DNA of 10,330 bases from Desulfatitalea sp. (lineage in GTDB: Bacteria; Desulfobacterota; Desulfobacteria; Desulfobacterales; Desulfosarcinaceae), in contig JAGTVD010000080.1 in assembly GCA_018224505.1 (NCBI GenBank), positions 1 to 10,330 of the forward strand, written 5' to 3'. Position 1 is the stretch's first letter; every line of letters begins with the position of its first letter. Positions 1 to 7,569 of the stretch are shown here, piece after piece. The notes beneath the pieces are model-generated. The model was not told the origin of the DNA. It saw only the letters and a program-made list of their open reading frames with translations, and searched no databases. Made by a program: the position numbers and the translations under genes.

Positions 1-2024
1 CCCTTGCCCTTGGGCAGCTCGGGCAGATCCGCCAGGGGAAATATCAGCAGGCGGCCAAGCAAGGTGACGGCAGCGATGCACAGCGGCACCTCGGACGCCG
101 GCACCACCAGCGGCGACAGCGGCAGACTCCCCGGCGGCAGGCTCAGAAAGGCCTTGCCCTTCTGGTTTCGGGTGTGGAGGCTCTCCAGGACCGTCACAAA
201 ACCGTATCCGGCATCGCTCACTGCCAGAATACGCTGCTCCGGGTCACCCATCAGCACCGTTACGAAAGGGGATTGGGGCGGTGTTTTGAAGAGCCCGGTC
301 AGGGGGATCCCATTACTTCGCGCCGACGGAAAGTCGGTCACCGCGCTCATGTAGCTTCGCCCCGTGGCGTCGAGGAAGACCGCCGGCTGGTTGCTCCTGC
401 CCCGGGCCGCGGCCAGGAAACCGTCTCCGGCTTTGTAAGTCAGTGTCTCGGCCGCCACGTCATGGGCCTTGGCCAGACGCACCCAGCCCTGCTGGGAAAG
501 AATCACGGTCACGGCCTCCACCGGCGCCAGTTGGGTCTGGGCGATGGCTTTGGCCTCTTCGCGCTCAACCACGGCGGTACGACGCGCGTCCCCGTACTGG
601 CGGGCATCGGCGTTCAACTCTTTCTTAAGCAAGCCCTTCAGACGCGCCGGAGAGTCCAGGAGGGACTGAATGCCCTTCTCTTCCTCCATCAGCGCGGCCT
701 GCTCGTCCCGGAGCTTTTTTTCTTCCAACCTGGCCAGATGCCGAAGCCGTAACTGGAGGATCGATTCGGCCTGACGCTCGGACAGGTCGAATCGTTGCAT
801 CAGTACAGGCTTAGGGTCGTCGCTGGAGCGGATGATCCGAATCACCTCGTCGAGGTTCAGAAAGACCACCATCAGGCCGACGAGAACGTGCAGACGATCC
901 TGGACCTGTGCGAGCCGGTGGCTCAGACGGCGCCGCACCGTCTCCCGGCGATAGTCCAACCACTCGGTGAGGATCTCGGCCAACCCCTTGACCCGGGGTT
1001 TACGATCCAGGCCGATCATATTGAGATTGACTTTACAGGTGCGCTCCAGATCCGTCACGGCAAACAGGTGCAGCATCAGTTCGTCCCGGTCCACACGGTT
1101 GGATCGCGGAGTGATGAGCAACCGCACCGGCTCTTCGCTGTCCGACTCGTCCCGCACATCCGCTACAAGGGGCAGTTTCTTGGCATTCATCAATCCGGCG
1201 ATCTGCTCGATAATCTTGGCCGGCGACGCCTGGTAAGGCAGCGCATTGACGACGATATCCCCATTTTCGGCCTGCCAGGTGGCGCGCATGCGGATCGAAC
1301 CCCGGCCCGTGCGATAGATCGACATGATCTCGTTCGGGGGGGTGATGATCTCGGCGCCGGTGGGGTAGTCGGGCCCCTGGATATGCTCGCACACCGCCTC
1401 CAGGCCCGCGCCGGGGTTGTCCAGCAGGACGATGCAGGCCCGCACCACCTCGTGCAGGTTGTGGGGCGGAATATCGGTGGCCATGCCCACGGCGATGCCG
1501 CTGGAACCATTGAGCAACACATTGGGCAGCCGCGCGGGCAGGGTCAGCGGCTCTTCCAGAGTGCCGTCAAAATTAGGGCCCCACTGAACCGTGCCCATGC
1601 CCACCTCGGCCAGCAGGGTTTCGGCATAGGCGGACAAGCGGGCTTCGGTGTACCGCATGGCGGCAAACGACTTGGGATCGTCGACGGAGCCCCAGTTGCC
1701 CTGCCCCTCGATCAAGGGGTAGCGGTAGGAAAAGGATTGCGCCATGAGTACCATGGCTTCGTAGCAGGCGGTATCCCCATGGGGGTGAAACTTGCCCAGC
1801 ACATCACCCACGGTGCGCGCCGACTTTTTAAATTTGGCGCTGACCTTGAGCCCCAGTTCGGACATGGCGTACAAAATGCGCCGGTGAACCGGTTTGAGGC
1901 CATCGCCGATGAACGGCAGGGCCCGGTCCATGATGACATACATGGCATAATTGAGATAGGCATTCTCGGCAAACAGGTGAATCGGCGTCGATTCCACCTG
2001 ACTTTCCTTGGCCGTTAAACCCAT
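1..2024 (-). CDS. parC: DNA topoisomerase IV subunit A (ParC), 3' end cut by the window edge
   Basis: ParC is the DNA-cleaving subunit of topoisomerase IV. With ParE it decatenates daughter chromosomes and relaxes supercoils in the cytoplasm. The frame is open for 674 codons and matches E. coli ParC along its whole length from memory. Landmarks are the N-terminal ENAYLNYAMYVIMDRALP block, IGDGLKPVHRR at about residues 39-49, the catalytic tyrosine Y125 in AAMRYTE, and NFDGTLEEP followed by LPARLPNVLLNGSSGIAVG. A coiled-coil tower region (about 360-480) and the start of the C-terminal beta-pinwheel (about 490 on) follow. E. coli ParC is about 750 residues, so roughly 80 are missing beyond the left edge. 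The ATG at 2024 is preceded by AAGGAGA with a 7-nt spacer, which fixes the start. The quinolone-region residue equivalent to E. coli Ser80 is Thr85, and the Glu84 equivalent is Glu89. parE is not in the window. ParC rather than GyrA is favoured by the ParC-type N-terminal block and the SAKFKKSARTVGDVLGK stretch. Confidence 0.97.
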   Translation of the reverse strand, partial: MGLTAKESQVESTPIHLFAENAYLNYAMYVIMDRALPFIGDGLKPVHRRILYAMSELGLKVSAKFKKSARTVGDVLGKFHPHGDTACYEAMVLMAQSFSYRYPLIEGQGNWGSVDDPKSFAAMRYTEARLSAYAETLLAEVGMGTVQWGPNFDGTLEEPLTLPARLPNVLLNGSSGIAVGMATDIPPHNLHEVVRACIVLLDNPGAGLEAVCEHIQGPDYPTGAEIITPPNEIMSIYRTGRGSIRMRATWQAENGDIVVNALPYQASPAKIIEQIAGLMNAKKLPLVADVRDESDSEEPVRLLITPRSNRVDRDELMLHLFAVTDLERTCKVNLNMIGLDRKPRVKGLAEILTEWLDYRRETVRRRLSHRLAQVQDRLHVLVGLMVVFLNLDEVIRIIRSSDDPKPVLMQRFDLSERQAESILQLRLRHLARLEEKKLRDEQAALMEEEKGIQSLLDSPARLKGLLKKELNADARQYGDARRTAVVEREEAKAIAQTQLAPVEAVTVILSQQGWVRLAKAHDVAAETLTYKAGDGFLAAARGRSNQPAVFLDATGRSYMSAVTDFPSARSNGIPLTGLFKTPPQSPFVTVLMGDPEQRILAVSDAGYGFVTVLESLHTRNQKGKAFLSLPPGSLPLSPLVVPASEVPLCIAAVTLLGRLLIFPLADLPELPKGK

Positions 2025-2169
2025 GAATCGGTCTCCTTGATAGGGCAATGAACTGCTCAACCAACCCGGCTGGCACGGTGCTGACAGGCACCCGCTTTAC
2101 CATGCCGGGGAATCGTTTTCCAATGGAGATTTGCAAGGCGTTTGAAATGACGATCGCTGCAGGGCGGCC

Positions 2170-3078
2170 TCAGGAAAACAGCTTTTTAAATAACGAACTA
2201 CCCTTTTTACCCGCCCCGTCGATGCCTGCCGCAGATCGTGAGGCTTCCCCATGTGGCGGGTCTTCGGCGCCGGGTGCCGCTGGCGGCGGCCCTTCGATTT
2301 CGACCAACCGGCCGCCGCCCAGAAACCGGAACCGCGGGCCCTGAGCGCTCAGTGCCACTACCATGTCGGGCGACAGGGCCGATTCCGCAGCGGGTGGCCG
2401 TCCATCGATCGACACGGCGGCATTGCCGGTGAGGTCTCTAATCCAATACTGGTCGCGATCAAAGAAGATCTGGGCATGGCGGTCACTCACCGCCGGGTGA
2501 TCAATCACGAAATCGCACCCGGCGCCTTTACCCAGAACGACGGGCAGTGTGGTAAAGGATTTCAGGGCCGGGCCATATTGAATGGCCAGGGGCACCTTGA
2601 CGGAAGCGGCGGTCGGACCGGGGGTCGAAGGCACCACCGGCGGGGGTTGCAGTGGTATCGCAGGCGGAGTCGGCGGCGCAGGCCGCGCAGCGGGCGGCTG
2701 GGGAGGCGGCGGTTGTGGTCGTTCCGCGGTGACGCCTGAATCGGATGGCGGCGCACTGATGGTTTGGGTCAGAAAGCTGACCTTGGGTCCGCCTTCCGCG
2801 AACATGAGCACATCGCCATCTTTCAGGTACGCCTCCTGGAGCCTGAGCCCGTTGACAAAGGTGCCGTTGGTGCTCTGGTCAATGATTTTGAACCGATTGC
2901 CTTCCCGCACGATTCGGGCATGAATGCGCGAAAGGGTCACTTCGTCCTTGGCGAAACGCACCTGGCAATCGGGGTGCCGGCCGATCCTGATTTCACTGTC
3001 GGCCAACTCCTGGATGTCGCCTTTGAGGGGCCCCTGGATATGGACCAGTTGCACAATGATATGGGGAATCGTTGTCAT
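2170..3078 (-). CDS. Double FHA-domain protein with proline-rich linker
   Basis: This is a 302-residue cytoplasmic protein with no signal peptide or membrane segment, predicted to bind phosphothreonine peptides. The first FHA domain (about residues 5-105) is canonical: IGRHPDC (G33-R34), LSRIHARI (S50, R51, H53) and STNGTFVNG (N71-G72). These are the residues that usually contact phosphothreonine. A linker of about 50 residues, rich in Pro and Ala (about 108-158), follows. The second FHA domain (about 160-258) is degenerate: the usual GR is GK at 183-184, SDRHAQI is kept (199-205), and the NGT loop is not recognisable. The tail ends in a basic patch (KKGSSLFKKLFS). The gene diverges from the protease/kinase operon and lies 145 bp upstream of parC on the same strand. 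I see no terminator in that gap. The start is uncertain: an in-frame ATG at 3111 adds 11 residues. I prefer 3078 because the FHA fold begins directly after it, but neither start has a strong Shine-Dalgarno sequence. The role as reader of the neighbouring kinase is inferred from context. Confidence 0.9.
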   Translation of the reverse strand: MTTIPHIIVQLVHIQGPLKGDIQELADSEIRIGRHPDCQVRFAKDEVTLSRIHARIVREGNRFKIIDQSTNGTFVNGLRLQEAYLKDGDVLMFAEGGPKVSFLTQTISAPPSDSGVTAERPQPPPPQPPAARPAPPTPPAIPLQPPPVVPSTPGPTAASVKVPLAIQYGPALKSFTTLPVVLGKGAGCDFVIDHPAVSDRHAQIFFDRDQYWIRDLTGNAAVSIDGRPPAAESALSPDMVVALSAQGPRFRFLGGGRLVEIEGPPPAAPGAEDPPHGEASRSAAGIDGAGKKGSSLFKKLFS

Positions 3079-3205
3079 ATCGATAGGTTCGACCTGTTTA
3101 TGGTGAAGCATCCGTTAGTTGCCGCCAGCACCCCTGCCGGGAGATGGCTCGACTAACAACAAAATACTATAAAATCAAAAGTTTGATAATATTCGTTACC
3201 ACATC

Positions 3206-3223
3206 CGCAACCCTTTCGCAACC
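3206..3223 (+). promoter_or_regulatory. Tandem CGCAACC direct repeat, candidate activator site
   Basis: CGCAACC occurs at 3206-3212 and again at 3217-3223, an 11-bp period (about one helical turn). It ends 14 bp before the -35 element at 3238. A looser copy, CGTTACC, lies at 3194-3200. Seven-base direct repeats with an 11-bp period upstream of -35 are the layout bound by OmpR/PhoB-family response regulators. Which regulator, if any, binds here is unknown, and chance remains possible. Confidence 0.35.
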
Positions 3224-3237
3224 GCCGAAACGCGCCG

Positions 3238-3266
3238 TTGACAATCCAAAGATAGCATAATAGAGT
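3238..3266 (+). promoter_or_regulatory. Sigma70-like promoter of the protease-kinase operon
   Basis: A perfect -35 hexamer TTGACA (3238-3243) is followed after 17 bp by TAGAGT (3261-3266), which matches the -10 consensus TATAAT at four of six positions. It sits in the AT-richest stretch of the window, between the divergent FHA gene and the protease. Transcription would start near 3272-3274, giving a leader of about 35 nt before the small ORF at 3308 and about 95 nt before the protease. I found no equally good promoter on the minus strand for the FHA gene. Confidence 0.6.
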
Positions 3267-3267
3267 C

Positions 3268-3279
3268 AGATAATTATCT
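3268..3279. promoter_or_regulatory. Perfect 12-bp palindrome AGATAATTATCT at the start-site region
   Basis: AGATAATTATCT equals its own reverse complement and begins two bases after the predicted -10 element, so it covers the expected transcription start. A dimeric repressor bound here would block the promoter. It is AT-rich and the surrounding region is AT-rich, so chance cannot be dismissed. It is too short and has no loop, so it is not a terminator. Confidence 0.35.
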
Positions 3280-3307
3280 TTCCGTAAAAAGTCAAAAGGG
3301 AAAACGG

Positions 3308-3370
3308 ATGCGCACGATCCCATATTACGCAGATCCTAAGGCAGTGGTTCGGTGGCAGGATCGCCCATGA
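3308..3370 (+). CDS. Possible 20-codon leader peptide translationally coupled to the protease
   Basis: An ATG at 3308 opens a 20-codon frame that ends in TGA at 3368-3370. The stop overlaps the protease ATG at 3367 as ATGA, the usual arrangement for translational coupling. An AAAAGGG sequence ends 7 nt upstream of the start, a better Shine-Dalgarno placement than for several real genes here. The peptide reads MRTIPYYADPKAVVRWQDRP, with no hydrophobic segment and no run of one amino acid that would suggest classical attenuation. It could set the translation level of the protease, or it could be a chance frame. Confidence 0.35.
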   Translation: MRTIPYYADPKAVVRWQDRP

Positions 3371-4302
3371 CGCGCAAGTTGAACCATCTCCCTATTCCGG
3401 CACTGCTGCTGCTATGGTTTACAACGGCCTGCATGGCGGCGGAACCCATTGCAAGCCATCGCATCTATTCGCTGCCCATGTTCGAAGCGGTCACGGTGGT
3501 CCGGCCCTGGTTGCGGCACAATGCATTCCAACTCACAGGTAGCGTCCAAAACGAGCAGGGGGTAAGGCTCGAGGTGGTACGCAACGGCGCCTGCTGGGCC
3601 ATCCAGCTCAGCCCCCACTCGCCGCTGGCCACCCGCATTGCCGTAGCCCCCGACGACCCTGCCGATGCCACACTGGACCCCTTGTGGCAGCATCTGGAGG
3701 CGTATACCACGCTGCCGCGTCCGACGGCCAAAACCTTTGCCGGCAAGGCGCCGGAAACCGTTCGGACGGCCCTGGCCGCCACTGTTTGCATCCATGCCGA
3801 ACAGGAGGGTGCGCCTGTGCAATTGAGCGGTTTCGCCATCGACCGCACGGGTATCATTCTCTCCACGGGTCATGATCTGCAAATGGACCAGGCCGTCACT
3901 GTCCGCCTGCGCAATGGAACTGAAACCGATGGGCGGGTTGTCGCTCTTGACCGTCATCGCGATCTGACATTGATCCAGGTTCCGGTGCCCCTGCAAACGG
4001 TTATTTCCCTCCACAACGGACGGTTCCTGCCGGCCCCCCAAGCCCCCCTGTTTGTCCTTGGCTGCCCCGCCGGCGAGCTTGACGGCATCCGGCATGGCCG
4101 CCTGGACGGCCCCCCCCGGCAAGTGGCCGGACTGCCCCTGTGGCAAGCACGGATGGTGGTCGAGCCCGGCAGCAGCGGCAGTCCGGTGCTCGATGGCGAA
4201 GGGCGTCTGGTGGCGGTGGTCAAAGGACGCTATAGGGGGTCGCACGACATCGGTTTTCTCATTCCCCTGGAAACGTTGCTCTTTTTTCTGGAGAACCATT
4301 GA
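3367..4302 (+). CDS. Exported trypsin-like serine protease (S1/HtrA-type fold)
   Basis: This is a 311-residue predicted periplasmic endopeptidase. Residues 1-24 form a signal peptide (a Lys/Arg-containing start, the hydrophobic LLLLWFTTACMAA stretch, cleavage near AMAA-EP). Residues about 25-125 match no domain I recognise. The protease domain follows at about 135-305, with a complete triad: His169 in STGHDL, Asp199 in RHRDLTLIQ, and Ser270 in EPGSSGSPV. The closing VAVVKGRYRGSHDIGFLIP strand is typical of the trypsin-like domain of HtrA/DegP. No PDZ domain follows, so it is shorter than a true HtrA. The cysteine at 22 is not in a standard lipobox. The ATG at 3367 has AGGA six bases upstream. 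An in-frame GTG at 3352 would add five residues. It is the first full gene of the plus-strand operon; the kinase begins 2 bp after its stop. A run of eight C at 4110-4117 lies between Asp199 and Ser270. The substrate is unknown. Confidence 0.88.
   Translation: MTRKLNHLPIPALLLLWFTTACMAAEPIASHRIYSLPMFEAVTVVRPWLRHNAFQLTGSVQNEQGVRLEVVRNGACWAIQLSPHSPLATRIAVAPDDPADATLDPLWQHLEAYTTLPRPTAKTFAGKAPETVRTALAATVCIHAEQEGAPVQLSGFAIDRTGIILSTGHDLQMDQAVTVRLRNGTETDGRVVALDRHRDLTLIQVPVPLQTVISLHNGRFLPAPQAPLFVLGCPAGELDGIRHGRLDGPPRQVAGLPLWQARMVVEPGSSGSPVLDGEGRLVAVVKGRYRGSHDIGFLIPLETLLFFLENH
4110..4117 (+). repeat. Homopolymer run of eight C inside the protease gene
   Basis: Eight consecutive C bases span codons 248-251 of the protease, upstream of the codon for the nucleophile Ser270. 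Gain or loss of one base by replication slippage would shift the frame and remove the catalytic serine. The frame is intact here. Runs of this length can arise by chance in GC-rich DNA. Confidence 0.5.
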
Positions 4303-4304
4303 AC

Positions 4305-5555
4305 ATGGATCTGCAATACGGCCGATACCGGATTGTCAAGGAACTGGGCAAAGGCACGATGGGGGTGGTCTACCAGGCCCACGACCCCCAGATCGACCGA
4401 CTGGTGGCCTTGAAGGTGATGCGCCCCGACCGGGTGACCAGCGAGGCCTTCGTCGCCCGTTTCCTCAAGGAGGCCCGGGCCATCGGCCGGTTGTCCCATC
4501 CGCACATCGTCACCATCTACGATGCCGGTGAGGATCATGACACCATCTATATCGCCATGGAGTTCCTGGAAGGCGAACCCTTCAACGACGTGCTGCGAAC
4601 CGGGCGGCCCGACGTGGCCCAGTGCGTGGAATGGGCCCGCCAGATTGCCGCCACCCTCGATTACGCCCATCGCCAGGGCATTGTGCACAGGGACATCAAA
4701 CCTTCCAATATCATCATGACCCCGGATCAGCAGGTCAAGTTGACCGATTTCGGCATCGCCCGCATCGAGGAGGCCGCTGCGGGCCAGCAGACCCAGGCGG
4801 GCGAAATATTGGGCACACCCCTTTACATGTCGCCCGAACAGGTGATGGGACAGGCCGTCGACGGGCGCTCCGATCTCTTCTCCCTGGGGGTGATCCTCTA
4901 CGAAATGGTCGTGGGCCGCAGGCCCTTCGCCGGCGACAGTATTGCCGCCATTTTTCGAACCATCACCCAGGATACTCCGGAATCGCCGGATCAGGTCGAT
5001 CCGTTTATCCCCAAGGCGTTGTCCGACCTGATCATGAAAAGCCTGGCCAAGGCGCCTGAGCAACGATTTCAAACCGGCGCCCAGATGGCGGCGGCCCTGG
5101 CCGCCGTGTTGCCCGCTGCAAAACCTCTGGCAGCACACACCGATCCAGCCCCTGGCCCCCCCAAAGCAAAGCTGGCCGTTGCGGCAGCCCTCCTGTTGGC
5201 CCTCATCCTGGGGTCAGCGGGGTATTGGCTTTTGCGACCCGGCCCGGGGGACTCCGACCGCAACGCCGCTGCCGGCCCTGCCGCGGCCGTCTCGCCTTCG
5301 AGGCGGCCGACACCCGTCGATGCCACACAGCAATCCGGCACACTGCCCGTCCTGAAAGTCACCAGCGAACCTTCAGGCGCCCACGTCTACGTTGACGATG
5401 GACTGAAAGGACGCACACCGCTGGACGTACCGCTGCCCATTGGCAAATACGAACTGCGCTTGAACCTCGAGGGGCACATCGAATGGCAGGCCCAGGTCAA
5501 CCTGGACACCGATGGTGAAACACCAGTGAACGTTACATTGTGGCCGCTGGAATGA
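4305..5555 (+). CDS. Transmembrane PknB-type Ser/Thr protein kinase with extracytoplasmic PEGA domain
   Basis: This is a 416-residue Hanks-type kinase that phosphorylates serine/threonine on cytoplasmic proteins. The kinase domain spans about residues 6-265: glycine loop GKGTMGVV (15-22), VALK with Lys37, Glu56 in the C helix, HRDIKPSN with catalytic Asp130, DFG with Asp148, and a GTPLYMSPE activation segment end (170-178). Thr163 and Thr171 in the activation loop are plausible autophosphorylation sites. A Pro/Ala-rich stretch leads to one membrane helix (about 288-310). A low-complexity spacer follows, then a PEGA domain (about 349-415) with SEPSGAHVYVDD, GRTPLDVPLPIGKYELRL and a final strand. 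In this topology PEGA lies outside the membrane and probably senses or anchors to the envelope. All catalytic residues are present, so it should be active. The ATG at 4305 has GGAG 11 bp upstream. A TTG at 4299 overlapping the protease stop is an alternative start. Coupling with the protease upstream and the exported protein 37 bp downstream suggests one operon. Confidence 0.95.
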   Translation: MDLQYGRYRIVKELGKGTMGVVYQAHDPQIDRLVALKVMRPDRVTSEAFVARFLKEARAIGRLSHPHIVTIYDAGEDHDTIYIAMEFLEGEPFNDVLRTGRPDVAQCVEWARQIAATLDYAHRQGIVHRDIKPSNIIMTPDQQVKLTDFGIARIEEAAAGQQTQAGEILGTPLYMSPEQVMGQAVDGRSDLFSLGVILYEMVVGRRPFAGDSIAAIFRTITQDTPESPDQVDPFIPKALSDLIMKSLAKAPEQRFQTGAQMAAALAAVLPAAKPLAAHTDPAPGPPKAKLAVAAALLLALILGSAGYWLLRPGPGDSDRNAAAGPAAAVSPSRRPTPVDATQQSGTLPVLKVTSEPSGAHVYVDDGLKGRTPLDVPLPIGKYELRLNLEGHIEWQAQVNLDTDGETPVNVTLWPLE

Positions 5556-5592
5556 AATTACCCGATGCCACTACCAACAAGGGAGATGGATC

Positions 5593-7569
5593 ATGAAAAT
5601 CAACCGGCGTGTTTTATTCAGTTTTATCACCGCCTGCATCGTCACCTGCGTCACTCTCTCCGGCATCGCCTTCGGCCAAATCAAAGCCGGCCAGACGGCG
5701 CCCGCCTTCACTCTGCCGGACTTGGCCGGCCAGCAGCATGGGCTCACCACCATCGAAGGCCGGCAAATGACGGTGCTCTTCTTTTTCGATGCCGGCTCCG
5801 ATGCCAGCCAGGGAGGACTGCTGGTGCTCGACCGGTTGCTGCGCCAATATGACGACCGGCAATTGAGCGTCTGGGGCATCACCCGCTCGGATACCGATGC
5901 GGTCCGCCGTTTCAACCAAAACGCCCAATTGCAGTTCCCGGTATTGCTGGATGCCGCCGATGTGAGTCGCCAATACAATGCCACCACCATATTGCCGGTG
6001 GTATGCGTCCTGGGTCCCGGCCGGGAGGTGCTCGATTACTTTCAGGGCGGGGGCGCCACTGTGGAGGTGATGCTCACCCGGCTGGCCGAGCGCCAGATCC
6101 ACCGCAACCAACCCCGGCTGGCCGAAGCAATGGCCGAAGCGGCCACCCGGCAAAACCCGGACAATCCGGATGCCCAGGCGGTCCGCGGGTATGCAGCGCT
6201 GGCACAAGGCCGCAACGATGAGGCCCGCAAAGTGTTCGATCAACTGGCTGCGCGCAGCGACCCCGGCACCCTTATCGGCCAGGAGGGCCAGGCTGCTGTG
6301 CTGGCCCGCGAGGGCCAGGCGGACAAAGCACTGGCCCTGGCCGAAGCGGTCACCCGCAAAGCCCCCCAGCGGGTCATGGCCCACAAAATCAAAGGCGACG
6401 TGCTCATCGGCAAAGGCGACCGGACGGGCGCCGCGGCCGCCTATCAATCCGCAGCCACCCAATCCCAAGGCGCCCCTTTTCAAAAGGCGGAAGCGTTCAA
6501 CCAACTGGGTCGCCTTTACGCCGACCAGGGGCAGTACGGCGAGGCTCGCAAGCTGTTCGACAATGCAGTGGCCATGGACCCCTACTACCTGGAGCCCACC
6601 TCCAACAAGGGGGTGACCTTTGAAAAAGAGGGGATGTGGAACCAGGCCCTGACCGAATACCGAAAGACCCTCGCCCTGGACCAAACCGATACCATCGCCA
6701 CCGTGCTGGCCCGCAAGGCGGAGCAAGTGCTCTCCCTGCAACAGGACAGCGCCGGCCGCAATCGCATGGATCAGCTAGTCAACACGCTGGTGGAACGCTA
6801 CAAGCGCCAGCAGATAGAGCGCCCGGCACCGCCTGAAGACGAGTGGACCTCCCGTCCCCTGATCCTGAGTTTCGTGGACATCCAGGAACGGGGTGGGCTC
6901 TCCAGCCGGGATGGTTTGGCCATCGTGCTGGCCACCCGCCTGGGCGAACTGTTGGCCGCATCGGGTCGGGTTCAGGTGGTGGAGCGGGTGGTCATGGAAC
7001 GGCTGCTCTCCGAGCTCAACCTGGGATCTTCGGAGCTGGCCGATCCGGACACGGCCCTGAAACTGGGCCGTCTGCTGGCCGCCAAGCTGATCGGCACCGG
7101 TTCGCTGCTATACATGCCTGACAGCACCATGATCCATTTGCGCTTGATCGATACCGAAACGTCCGCCATTGCCAAAACCGTCGCCCACCCGATCACGTCC
7201 CGGTCCGACCTGGAACGGGAGCTGTTCGACCTGAACCGCTCGATTCTCAAAACCGTCATGGAGACCTATCCCCTGCAAGGGTACATCGTCCAGATGGGCA
7301 GCCAGGAAGCAATGATCAACCTGGGCCGCAACCAGGGGGTGACCACCGGCACCACCTTCGCCGTGTTGGAGCCAGGCGCGGAGATGACCTACCGCGGGCG
7401 GGTGTTGCGCGGCGCCATGCAAACCGTCGGCAAGCTGGAAGTGGTAAGGGTGGAACCCGATCTGAGCTATGCCCGCATCGTCGAGCAGAACCGGACCTTG
7501 GCGCGCGATGACCAGATCCGGGAGGTTCTGACGGAACTGGCTGCCACGGGGCGCACCGATGGGCGATAG
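5593..7569 (+). CDS. Exported cysteine-less thioredoxin-fold / TPR / CsgG-like fusion protein
   Basis: This 658-residue multi-domain protein is probably periplasmic or on the outer-membrane inner face. A signal peptide covers residues 1-28 (cleavage near AFG-Q). Residues about 32-155 look like an AhpC/TlpA-type thioredoxin fold (APAFTLPDLAGQ, then VLFFFDAGSDASQ, a later ILPVV). The active-site cysteines are absent: Ser69-Asp-Ala-Ser72 sits where TlpA proteins have CxxC, while Pro135 occupies the cis-proline position. About five TPR-like helix pairs follow (about 175-366; the clearest are 299-332 and 333-366). Residues about 420-555 form a CsgG-like domain (QVVERVVMERLL, LGSSELADPDTALKLGR, HLRLIDTETSAI). 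The end (about 560-635) resembles the FlgT C-terminal fold, with INLGRNQGVTTGTTFAV. The start has GGGAG 7 nt upstream. The gene lies 37 bp after the kinase and overlaps the lipoprotein gene by 11 bp. No enzymatic activity is expected; it is probably a scaffold or sensor. Domain calls rest on motifs seen by eye. Confidence 0.88.
   Translation: MKINRRVLFSFITACIVTCVTLSGIAFGQIKAGQTAPAFTLPDLAGQQHGLTTIEGRQMTVLFFFDAGSDASQGGLLVLDRLLRQYDDRQLSVWGITRSDTDAVRRFNQNAQLQFPVLLDAADVSRQYNATTILPVVCVLGPGREVLDYFQGGGATVEVMLTRLAERQIHRNQPRLAEAMAEAATRQNPDNPDAQAVRGYAALAQGRNDEARKVFDQLAARSDPGTLIGQEGQAAVLAREGQADKALALAEAVTRKAPQRVMAHKIKGDVLIGKGDRTGAAAAYQSAATQSQGAPFQKAEAFNQLGRLYADQGQYGEARKLFDNAVAMDPYYLEPTSNKGVTFEKEGMWNQALTEYRKTLALDQTDTIATVLARKAEQVLSLQQDSAGRNRMDQLVNTLVERYKRQQIERPAPPEDEWTSRPLILSFVDIQERGGLSSRDGLAIVLATRLGELLAASGRVQVVERVVMERLLSELNLGSSELADPDTALKLGRLLAAKLIGTGSLLYMPDSTMIHLRLIDTETSAIAKTVAHPITSRSDLERELFDLNRSILKTVMETYPLQGYIVQMGSQEAMINLGRNQGVTTGTTFAVLEPGAEMTYRGRVLRGAMQTVGKLEVVRVEPDLSYARIVEQNRTLARDDQIREVLTELAATGRTDGR

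Noticed and set aside
1758..1770. Quinolone-resistance mutation in parC at the Ser80-equivalent (Thr85)
   Set aside because: Threonine is a conservative natural variant that keeps the hydroxyl, and Glu89 is retained. The sequence gives no support for resistance.
795..2018. A 407-codon plus-strand open frame antisense to parC
   Set aside because: ParC on the minus strand is unmistakable with the correct motifs and ribosome binding site. The antisense product has a His/Gly/Arg-rich composition with no domain, typical of the mirror frame of a GC-rich gene.
2077..2092. GGTGC-TGACAG-GCACC hairpin between the FHA gene and parC
   Set aside because: The stem is only five base pairs and no T run follows on either strand, so it is not supported as a terminator.
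3112..3200. Minus-strand promoter for the FHA gene (TATAGT or TATTAT in the AT-rich stretch)
   Set aside because: The -10-like hexamers have no acceptable -35 at 16-18 bp. The AT-rich background produces such hexamers readily.
4230..5138. Long minus-strand open frame antisense to the kinase, with similar ones at 3412-4299, 5614-6741 and 7316-8155
   Set aside because: Each lies opposite a gene with clear conserved motifs and shows no recognisable domain or ribosome binding site. GC-rich codon use leaves few stops in these frames.
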